Shown: piece by piece, positions 17,620 through 24,516 of the stretch
Layout of the letters: every line of letters starts with the position of its first letter
How positions within the stretch are numbered: the stretch's first letter is position 1
NCBI RefSeq assembly: GCF_017114915.1
Contig: NZ_JAAUOE010000028.1
Coordinates: forward strand, 1-61,904
DNA from: Pseudomonas frederiksbergensis
GTDB lineage: Bacteria; Pseudomonadota; Gammaproteobacteria; Pseudomonadales; Pseudomonadaceae
Length of the DNA: 61,904 nucleotides
Direction: 5' to 3'
Translations under genes and position numbers: made by a program
Notes under the pieces: generated by a model
The model's input: only the letters and a program-made list of their open reading frames with translations
Told to the model about the DNA's origin: nothing
Database searches by the model: none

Positions 17620-18366
17620 ATGGACAAAGTCATCGTCATTACCGGAGGCAGCCGCGGAATCGGCGCCGCCACGGCCCTGTTGGCCGCCGAGCAGGGTTAT
17701 CGGATCTGCATCAACTATCAGGCTGACGAGCAGGCGGCGCTCGGTGTGCTGGAGCAAGTCCGCGCACGCGGCGCCCAGGCTATCGCGGTGCGCGCCGACG
17801 TCAGCATCGAAGACGAAGTGATCGGATTGTTTCACCGGGTGGACACCGAACTGGGCCGGGTCACGGCCCTGGTCAATAACGCCGGCACTGTCGGGCAAAA
17901 GTCGCGGATCGACGAAATGTCGGAATTCCGCATTCTGAAAATCCTCAAGACCAACGTCCTGGCGCCGATTCTCTGCGCCAAACACGCGATCCTGCGCATG
18001 TCGCCCAAACACGGCGGGCAGGGGGGCAGCATCGTCAACGTGTCGTCGGTCGCCTCGCGTCTGGGCTCGCCCAACGAGTACGTGGATTACGCCGCGTCCA
18101 AAGGTGCGCTGGACAGCTTCACCATCGGTCTGTCCAAGGAAGTGGCCGGTGAAGGCATTCGCGTCAACGCCGTGCGGCCGGGTTACATCTACACCGATTT
18201 CCATGCCCTGAGTGGCGATCCGGACCGGGTCAGCAAGCTTGAGTCGGCGATTCCGATGGCGCGGGGCGGGCGGCCGGATGAAGTGGCGGAGGCGATTGTG
18301 TGGTTGTTGTCGGATAAGGCTTCTTATGCGACAGGGACTTTCGTCGACCTGGGTGGTGGGCGTTAA
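17620..18366 (+). CDS. SDR-family oxidoreductase
   Basis: A 248-residue classical short-chain dehydrogenase/reductase. The N-terminal cofactor motif is TGGSRGIG (residues ~8-15), NNAG follows the fourth strand, the catalytic Ser lies in VNVSSVAS, and the active-site Y-X3-K is YAASKG. The C-terminal motif RPGYIYTDFH is typical. ATG at 17620 follows GGAACGGGGG; a start 23 codons upstream is possible but precedes the Rossmann strand by too much. An acidic residue after strand 2 is not evident, so NADP(H) preference is possible. The substrate is unknown. Confidence 0.92.
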   Translation: MDKVIVITGGSRGIGAATALLAAEQGYRICINYQADEQAALGVLEQVRARGAQAIAVRADVSIEDEVIGLFHRVDTELGRVTALVNNAGTVGQKSRIDEMSEFRILKILKTNVLAPILCAKHAILRMSPKHGGQGGSIVNVSSVASRLGSPNEYVDYAASKGALDSFTIGLSKEVAGEGIRVNAVRPGYIYTDFHALSGDPDRVSKLESAIPMARGGRPDEVAEAIVWLLSDKASYATGTFVDLGGGR

Positions 18367-18394
18367 CCCTTGGACTTGCTTTGTCTGTTCTGGC

Positions 18395-18492
18395 CTCTTC
18401 GCGGGCAAGCCACGCTCCCACAGGATTTGTGTCGTTCACAAGCTTTGTGACCAACACCGTTCATTGTGGGAGCGGGCTTGCCCGCGAAGAGG
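18395..18492. repeat. REP doublet (REPIN-like)
   Basis: Inverted REP copies (CCTCTTCGCGGGCAAGC and GCTTGCCCGCGAAGAGG) flank about 45 bases, lying between the convergent SDR and MocR-type genes. The right copy has the full GAGCGGGCTTGCCCGC core. The left has one altered base (CCACGC for CCCGC). Confidence 0.85.
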
Positions 18493-18515
18493 CCGGTACT
18501 GGCAACATCAAACCC

Positions 18516-19925
18516 TCAGAACGACCGCACAATCCGCCCCAACGTCTCCATCGCCTTCTCCGAATCCTCGGTCCACGGGCTGCCATAGTTCAACCGAATA
18601 CAATTCCTGAACCGCTGGGTCGGTGAAAAAATCGGCCCCGGCGCAATGCTGATTCCTTGTGCCAACGCCATCTGAAACAGCTTCAGCGAATCCATCTGCG
18701 GTGGCAGTTCCAGCCACAGGAAGTAACCGCCGGCCGGCTGGCTGACGCGGGTCTGGGCCGGGAAGTAGCGGGCGATGGCGGCGAGCATGGCACTTTGCTG
18801 TTCTTCCAGGGCGTAACGCAGTTTGCGCAGGTGTCGGTCGTAGCCGCCGTGTTGCAGGTAATCGGCGATGGCAGCCTGGGCGGGCATCGAGGCGCAGAGC
18901 GAGGTCATGAGTTTCAGGCGTTCGATTTTCTGCGCATACCGCCCGGCGGCGACCCAGCCGATGCGGTAGCCGGGGGCCAGGCTCTTGGCGAACGAACCGC
19001 AGTGCATCACCAAACCTTCGGTATCGAAGGCCTTGGCCGGTTTCGGCGCCTGTTGCCCGTAGTAGAGTTCGGCGTAGACGTCATCCTCGATTAGCGGCAC
19101 CTGGTGTTTGCGTAACAACTCCACCAGTTCCTGCTTCTTCGCCTCGGGCATGGTCGCGCCCATCGGGTTCTGGAAACTGGTCATGCACCAACAGGCCTTG
19201 ATCGGATGCCGCTCCAGGGTCTGGGCGAGTACGCCGAGGTCGATGCCGTCTCGCGGGTGGACGGGAATTTCCACGGCTTTGAGCTTCAACCGTTCCAACA
19301 CTTGCAGGCTGGCGTAGAACGCCGGGGCTTCGATGGCCACCAGATCCCCAGGCTCGGTGACGGCTTGCAGGCACAGGTTCAGTGCTTCCAGCGCACCGTT
19401 GGTGATCAGCAGTTCTTCCATGGGCAACATCAGCCCGCCGACCATGTAGCGCAGGGCGATTTGCCGACGCAGTTGCGGATTGCCCGGTGACATGTCGGTG
19501 ACCACCATGCGCGGGTCCATCTCCCGGGCGGCACTGGCCAGCGAGCGAGACAACCGCTGCAGCGGGAACAGCGTGGGGCTGGGGAAGGCCGAGCCGAAGG
19601 GTACGGTGGTGGGGTCCTTGATCGAGTCCAGCACCGAGAACACCAGTTCGCTGACGTCGACTTCGGTGGACTCGTTGACCTGGCTGCTGATCACCGGCTC
19701 CGAGAACGGGCTCGGTGCGTGTGTATTGACGAAGTAGCCGGAACGCGGTCGCGCGCGGATCAGGCCACGACGTTCGAGCAGGTAATAGGCCTGGAACACC
19801 GTGGACGGGCTGACGCCGTAGGTCTGGCTGGCGTAGCGCACCGACGGCACCCGATGGCCGGGGCCGAGGACGCCGGAGCGGATCAGTTCAGCGATGTCGT
19901 CGGCGAATTTTTCGTAGCGTTTCAT
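18516..19925 (-). CDS. mpaR: MocR-type PLP-dependent transcriptional regulator, MpaR-like
   Basis: A 469-residue GntR/MocR regulator. The N-terminal winged helix (residues ~1-66, with HRVPSVRYASQTYGVSPSTV) is joined to a fold-type I aminotransferase domain. The PLP-binding lysine is Lys314 in SFAKSLAPGYRIGW; NGALEALNL and SFQNPMGA provide other cofactor contacts. It lies 71 bp downstream of ccoG in the same direction. In P. aeruginosa the MocR regulator MpaR (PA4132) sits between ccoG2 (PA4131) and ccoN4 (PA4133), so orthology is likely but inferred from context. Its effector (an amino compound or PLP itself) is unknown. Confidence 0.88.
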   Translation of the reverse strand: MKRYEKFADDIAELIRSGVLGPGHRVPSVRYASQTYGVSPSTVFQAYYLLERRGLIRARPRSGYFVNTHAPSPFSEPVISSQVNESTEVDVSELVFSVLDSIKDPTTVPFGSAFPSPTLFPLQRLSRSLASAAREMDPRMVVTDMSPGNPQLRRQIALRYMVGGLMLPMEELLITNGALEALNLCLQAVTEPGDLVAIEAPAFYASLQVLERLKLKAVEIPVHPRDGIDLGVLAQTLERHPIKACWCMTSFQNPMGATMPEAKKQELVELLRKHQVPLIEDDVYAELYYGQQAPKPAKAFDTEGLVMHCGSFAKSLAPGYRIGWVAAGRYAQKIERLKLMTSLCASMPAQAAIADYLQHGGYDRHLRKLRYALEEQQSAMLAAIARYFPAQTRVSQPAGGYFLWLELPPQMDSLKLFQMALAQGISIAPGPIFSPTQRFRNCIRLNYGSPWTEDSEKAMETLGRIVRSF

Positions 19926-19996
19926 CGAGTGCCCGATTTGGAATTATTCATGTAGTGCGCTGTTGTGCATCCGACAAAGGATTGCATTTTAAAGCC

Positions 19997-21427
19997 TCAA
20001 CGGTTCATCGGCGCAACAAACCGGCTCTTGGCCACGCTATGGACGCCCGGCTCATCGCTGTCGACAATCTTGAAACTGATCGTCTGCGAGCTGCTGCCCG
20101 GCCGTTCCGTGATCATCGCCACCGACACTGGTACATCGACAATCTCGCCGGCGGCCAGGCTCAGCTCGGTCTTGCCTTGCAGCTGGAAGCCGTCGCCGTC
20201 GACCAGCGTCAATCGATAATCCTGACGTTGCTGGGTCTTGTTGATGACCTTCAGGCTATAGATGTTTTCGATCTGGCCTTCACTGTTCTCGCGGAACAGG
20301 CCCCGATCCTTGCTCACGTCCAGTGACACCATCGGCCGTTCCACCAGGGCCAGGGCGAGGGCGCCGATCATCACCAGCAGCACGGCGGTATAACCGATCA
20401 GGCGCGGGCGCAGCAGGTGGGTCTTGCCACCCTGCAATTGATGCTCCGAGGTGTAACTGATCAGCCCTCGGGCGTAGCCCATTTTGTCCATGATCGAGTC
20501 GCAGGCGTCGATGCACGCGGCGCAACCGATGCATTCCATCTGCAAGCCGTCGCGGATGTCGATGCCGGTCGGGCAGACCTGCACGCACACCTGGCAATCG
20601 ATGCAATCACCCAAACCGACTTCGGCGGGTTTCACCTCACGTTTGCGCGGGCCACGGTTTTCACCGCGGGCCACGTCGTAGGAAATGGTCAGGGTGTCCT
20701 TGTCGAACATCACGCTCTGGAACCGCGCATACGGGCACATGTGCATGCACACCGCTTCGCGCAGCCAGCCGGCGTTGATGTAAGTGGCGCCGGTGAAAAA
20801 CAGCACCCAGAACAGGCTGACACCGCCGATTTGCAAGGTCAGCAGTTCTTCGGCCAAGGGGCGGATCGGCGTGAAGTAGCCGACGAAAGTCAGGCCAGTG
20901 AGCAGGCTGATGGCCAGCCACAGGGTGTGTTTGGCCGAGCGGCGCAGCAGTTTGTTCAGGCCCCAGGGTGCGGCTTGCAGCTTGATCCGCTGATTGCGCT
21001 CGCCTTCGGTGATCTTCTCGCACCACATGAAGATCCAGGTCCAGGAGCTTTGCGGGCAGGTATAACCGCACCAGACTCTGCCGGCGAATACGGTGATTGC
21101 AAACAGGCCGAAGGCGGCGATGATCAGCAGCGCCGACAGCAGGATGAAATCCTGCGGCCAGAAAGTCGCGCCGAAGATGTGGAATTTGCTTTCGGACAGA
21201 TCCCAGAGCACCGCCTGGCGGCCGCCCCAGTTCAGCCACACCGTGCCGAAGAACAGCAGAAACAGAAACCCCGCGCCGCTCATGCGCAGGGTACGGAACA
21301 GACCGGTGAAGCTGCGGGTGTGGATCAGATTGTCGCTGGACTTGGCCTTCATCTTTGGACGCAAAGGCTCATCGCTTTTTATGAATGAGGCAGGTTCAAC
21401 GGTTCGGACGGGGATTCTATCGCTCAT
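19997..21427 (-). CDS. ccoG: Cytochrome c oxidase accessory protein CcoG (polyferredoxin)
   Basis: A 476-residue membrane iron-sulfur protein that helps copper delivery and assembly of cbb3 oxidases (a Cu(II) reductase in studied homologues). Membrane helices in the first ~220 residues carry CGYTCPQ and CMHMCPYAR, then two 4Fe-4S ferredoxin motifs (CIDCQVCVQVCP and CIGCAACIDACDS), one more helix (TAVLLVMIGALALAL), and a C-terminal Ig-like FixG domain. I chose ATG at 21427; an ATG eight codons upstream (21451) is possible. It stands apart from any ccoNOQP or ccoIS genes, like PA4131. Confidence 0.95.
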   Translation of the reverse strand: MSDRIPVRTVEPASFIKSDEPLRPKMKAKSSDNLIHTRSFTGLFRTLRMSGAGFLFLLFFGTVWLNWGGRQAVLWDLSESKFHIFGATFWPQDFILLSALLIIAAFGLFAITVFAGRVWCGYTCPQSSWTWIFMWCEKITEGERNQRIKLQAAPWGLNKLLRRSAKHTLWLAISLLTGLTFVGYFTPIRPLAEELLTLQIGGVSLFWVLFFTGATYINAGWLREAVCMHMCPYARFQSVMFDKDTLTISYDVARGENRGPRKREVKPAEVGLGDCIDCQVCVQVCPTGIDIRDGLQMECIGCAACIDACDSIMDKMGYARGLISYTSEHQLQGGKTHLLRPRLIGYTAVLLVMIGALALALVERPMVSLDVSKDRGLFRENSEGQIENIYSLKVINKTQQRQDYRLTLVDGDGFQLQGKTELSLAAGEIVDVPVSVAMITERPGSSSQTISFKIVDSDEPGVHSVAKSRFVAPMNR

Positions 21428-21513
21428 GGTCTTTCGCTCATCAGCCTCCATCAGGCCTGAGCACTATGACCAGCGATCTGTTTGCGTAACAGACTCAGCT
21501 AGAGCAATAAAAA

Positions 21514-21525
21514 GCGGATCAGATG
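21514..21525 (-). promoter_or_regulatory. Candidate regulator site upstream of ccoG (CATCTGATCCGC)
   Basis: On the minus strand CATCTGATCCGC lies 87 bp upstream of the ccoG start codon. The identical 12-mer lies 110 bp upstream of ccoN (874-885). Here it is followed by TTTTTATTG, so it matches only the left half of an Anr box. Confidence 0.4.
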
Positions 21526-21622
21526 GACTGCTCACACTGACCTGCGACAACTTGATGCACCCGCAATGACGGGCTTCATGCGCCTATGTCAGGTGTTTGC
21601 CGCTTGTGTTGATGCGGGTCAG

Positions 21623-21856
21623 TCAAATCACCGAATCACTGTCCGTGGCCTTCAAATGCCGGCGGCCATCCACGGCGCCTGCTACGGTCAATGCATCGGC
21701 TTCTGCTTCGGTGATGTAGAAGCGCTGGCCGTCGAGGTCGACCGCCGACATGGATTTTTCCGCGTCGGTGATGACGGTGACGTCGGGACAAAGACGAATT
21801 TCTTCGCCGCTTTGGGTGATGAAGAAGCAGGTCTGGTTTTCGATGCGCACGGTCAT
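21623..21856 (-). CDS. DUF3203 family small protein
   Basis: A 77-residue soluble protein, MTVRIENQTCFFITQSGEEI onwards, with alternating beta-strand-like segments, matching the short Pseudomonas-restricted DUF3203 family as I remember it. AAGGA lies about 8 bases upstream of the ATG. It is codirectional with ccoG (195-bp gap). In P. aeruginosa a small hypothetical gene (PA4134) adjoins ccoN4, so this may be the same linkage; that orthology is a guess. Confidence 0.7.
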   Translation of the reverse strand: MTVRIENQTCFFITQSGEEIRLCPDVTVITDAEKSMSAVDLDGQRFYITEAEADALTVAGAVDGRRHLKATDSDSVI

Positions 21857-21890
21857 GGAGCCATCCTTTTTCTGTGGGTTCATGAGTGTT

Positions 21891-22211
21891 AGGACCCATC
21901 CGCCGGTCATCGTTCTGTGCAACCGATTAATGGTGGGGGCCCAGGCCGATGCCATGAGTCGGGTGGTGCAGGGCGTGATCGCCGGCATCGGCTTTCTCGG
22001 TGCCGGGACGATCCTGAAAAACACTGACGGCGATGAGGCCCATGTCAAAGGCCTGACCACCGCCGCCGGGTTGTGGATGACCGCGGCCATCGGCGTTTCA
22101 GCCGGGCTGGGCCGCGAGGCGACGGCGGTGTTCAGCACGTTGCTGGCGTTGGTAATCCTCGGTGTGATGCCGGTCATCGTGCGCCAGCTGGAAAGGGATC
22201 GCACCCCTTGA
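21891..22211 (+). pseudogene. C-terminal remnant of an MgtC/SapB family membrane protein
   Basis: From 21891 the rightward frame reads RTH and then, after about 16 residues with no family resemblance, resumes a clear MgtC core: DAMSRVVQGVIAGIGFLGAG, followed by TILK, HVKGLTTAAGLWMTAAIGVS and two hydrophobic segments, to the stop at 22211. Intact MgtC proteins have about 60-80 further N-terminal residues with two or three helices. Those are missing here, replaced by sequence antisense to the DUF3203 gene. The segment after RTH may be a small internal replacement or a frameshifted patch. An ATG at 21930 could still yield a 93-residue product, but I call it decayed. Confidence 0.75.
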
Positions 22212-22319
22212 ATCTTTACGGATTCACGATCACCGGTGGCAGATGGCGTGAGTCGTGCTTAAGTGGATTGACCCGTGCACAGCAGAGTGGACTCCCCGAA
22301 AGATCAGGCAAATCCCGCT

Positions 22320-22347
22320 GAACTTTTCCCGGTGCCTGTCGCTCGGA
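22320..22347 (+). promoter_or_regulatory. Possible AlgU (sigma-22)-type promoter of glgE operon
   Basis: GAACTT at 22320-22325, a 17-base spacer and TCGGA at 22343-22347 resemble the AlgU consensus GAACTT-N16/17-TCTGA (all six -35 bases and four of five -10 bases). It lies about 90 bp upstream of glgE. Osmotic and envelope-stress control of trehalose/glucan genes would make sense, but the site is predicted by eye only. Confidence 0.35.
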
Positions 22348-22437
22348 ACCTAAGTGAGTTCATCTCGGGGCGGACCGCCGAGTGTGAATGACAACCAGGC
22401 ACAAGAGCGTCCTTGGGGCGTAAAGGAGCGATGCTCG

Positions 22438-24435
22438 ATGACTGAAAAACCCACAGAACTGAGCTACAACCCGCATATTCCGCTGTCCCAGGCGTTACTG
22501 CTGCCGCGGATCGTGATCGAAAACACCATGCCGACCCTCGATGGCGGGCAATTCGCGGTTAAAGCCATTGTCGATCAGGACGTGGTGGTGATCAGCAAGG
22601 TGTTTGCCGACGGCCACGACAAACTGGCCGTGCGCATACGCTGGCGTGCCGAAGGCGACGATACCTGGCAAAGCGAAGTGATGGCCGAGTTGGGCAATAA
22701 CGGCTGGCAGGGTCAGTTCCGCGTCGAGAAGCAGGGTCGCTATCTGTTCTGCCTTGAAGCCTGGATCGATCAGTACGCCAGCTTTTGTTATGAGCTGGAA
22801 AAAAAGCACGCCGCCGGTGTCTCGGTCAGCCTGGAGTTGCAGGAAGGGCGCACCCACGTCCAGCAGGCCGCCGAACGCTCCGAAGGTCGCCTCAGCGAAC
22901 AACTGTCGGCGCTGCACCGTGAGCTGTCCGGTCTGCTCGAAACCGAGCAGATCGCCTTGTTTCTGCACCAGCGCAGCGCAGACTTGATGGCCGAGGCCGA
23001 CCATCGTCCCTTCCTGAGCCTGAGCCCTGAATACCCGGTGGATGTGGAGCGCACGCTTGCGCAGTTCGCCAGTTGGTATGAATTGTTTCCGCGCTCGATC
23101 ACCGATGACCCGGCCCGGCACGGCACCTTCAACGACGTGCATTCGCGGTTGCCGATGATTCAGGACATGGGCTTTGACGTGCTGTACTTCACACCGATCC
23201 ACCCGATCGGCCGCAGCTTCCGCAAAGGCCCGAACAATGCATTGATCTGCGGCCCCGACGATCCGGGCAGCCCTTACGCCATCGGCAGCGAAGAGGGCGG
23301 GCATGAGGCGATTCACTCGGAACTGGGCACTCGCGAAGATTTTCGCCGACTGGTCGCGGCAGCCGCCGAGCATGGGTTGGAAGTTGCTCTCGACTTCGCG
23401 ATTCAATGTTCCCAGGATCATCCGTGGCTCAAAGACCACCCGGGCTGGTTCAACTGGCGACCGGACGGCACGATCAAATACGCCGAGAACCCGCCGAAAA
23501 AATATCAGGACATCGTCAACGTCGATTTCTATGCCGTGGAGGCGATTCCCAGCCTGTGGATCGAGCTGCGAGACATCGTGGTGGGCTGGGTCAAGGAGGG
23601 CGTGAAGCTGTTTCGCGTCGACAACCCTCACACCAAACCGCTGCCGTTCTGGCAGTGGATGATCGCCGATGTGCGCACCCTGTACCCCGATGTTATTTTC
23701 CTGGCCGAAGCCTTTACCACGCCGGCAATGATGGCGCGTCTGGGCAAGATCGGTTACTCCCAGAGCTACACCTATTTCACCTGGCGTAACACCAAGACCG
23801 AGCTGGCGACCTATTTCACCGAACTCAACGAATCGCCGTGGCGTGAATGCTACCGGCCGAATTTTTTCGTCAATACACCGGACATCAACCCGACGTTCCT
23901 GCATGACTCCGGGCGTGCCGGTTTTCTGATCCGTGCCGCGCTGGCGACCATGGGCTCTGGCTTGTGGGGTATGTATTCGGGCTTCGAACTGTGTGAATCG
24001 GCCCCGGTGCCGGGCCGGGAGGAATACCTCAATTCCGAGAAGTACGAGATCCGCCCCCGGGACTTCACCGCGCCGGGCAACATCATTGCCGAAATCGCCC
24101 AGCTCAACCGCATCCGCCGGCAGAACCCGGCGTTGCACACGCACCTGGGTCTGAAGGTCTATAACGCCTGGAATGACCACATTCTGTACTTCGGCAAGCG
24201 CAGCGTGGATGGCAGCAATTTCATTCTGGTGGCCGTCAGCCTCGATCCGCATCACGCTCAGGAAGCGAATTTCGAATTGCCGCTGTGGGAAATGGGCCTG
24301 CCCGACGATGCCAGTACACAGGGCGAAGACTTGATGAACGGCCACCGCTGGACCTGGCACGGCAAGTATCAGTTCATGCGAATCGAACCGTGGCATCTGC
24401 CGTTCGGGATCTGGAGGATTACCGCACGTTCATGA
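22438..24435 (+). CDS. glgE: Maltosyltransferase GlgE (alpha-1,4-glucan:maltose-1-phosphate)
   Basis: A 665-residue GH13_3 enzyme that extends alpha-1,4-glucan with maltose from maltose-1-phosphate. The nucleophile is Asp395 in FRVDNPHTKP and the acid/base is Glu424 in FLAEAFTTP, close to Asp394/Glu423 of Streptomyces GlgE. The N-terminal Ig-like/dimerisation domain (~1-200) includes a helical insert. AAGGAG and the family alignment favour the ATG at 22438 over a start 28 codons upstream. It heads the rightward operon with treS-mak and glgB. The stop codon TGA is the first three bases of a palindromic repeat. Confidence 0.96.
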   Translation: MTEKPTELSYNPHIPLSQALLLPRIVIENTMPTLDGGQFAVKAIVDQDVVVISKVFADGHDKLAVRIRWRAEGDDTWQSEVMAELGNNGWQGQFRVEKQGRYLFCLEAWIDQYASFCYELEKKHAAGVSVSLELQEGRTHVQQAAERSEGRLSEQLSALHRELSGLLETEQIALFLHQRSADLMAEADHRPFLSLSPEYPVDVERTLAQFASWYELFPRSITDDPARHGTFNDVHSRLPMIQDMGFDVLYFTPIHPIGRSFRKGPNNALICGPDDPGSPYAIGSEEGGHEAIHSELGTREDFRRLVAAAAEHGLEVALDFAIQCSQDHPWLKDHPGWFNWRPDGTIKYAENPPKKYQDIVNVDFYAVEAIPSLWIELRDIVVGWVKEGVKLFRVDNPHTKPLPFWQWMIADVRTLYPDVIFLAEAFTTPAMMARLGKIGYSQSYTYFTWRNTKTELATYFTELNESPWRECYRPNFFVNTPDINPTFLHDSGRAGFLIRAALATMGSGLWGMYSGFELCESAPVPGREEYLNSEKYEIRPRDFTAPGNIIAEIAQLNRIRRQNPALHTHLGLKVYNAWNDHILYFGKRSVDGSNFILVAVSLDPHHAQEANFELPLWEMGLPDDASTQGEDLMNGHRWTWHGKYQFMRIEPWHLPFGIWRITARS

Positions 24436-24486
24436 TCGTTCCCACGCTCTGCGTGGGAACGCCCACGCAGAGCGTGGGAACGATCA
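24433..24486. repeat. Compact palindromic repeat, family B
   Basis: A 54-base perfect inverted repeat from TGATCGTTCCCACGCTCTGC to its mirror ending GGGAACGATCA. Each arm is also palindromic (CCCACGCTCTGCGTGGG). It begins in the glgE stop codon and ends 30 bases before the treS start, inside the operon. Confidence 0.9.
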
Positions 24487-24516
24487 GGCGTTATCCAGTC
24501 TCGACAGGAGTTAAAA

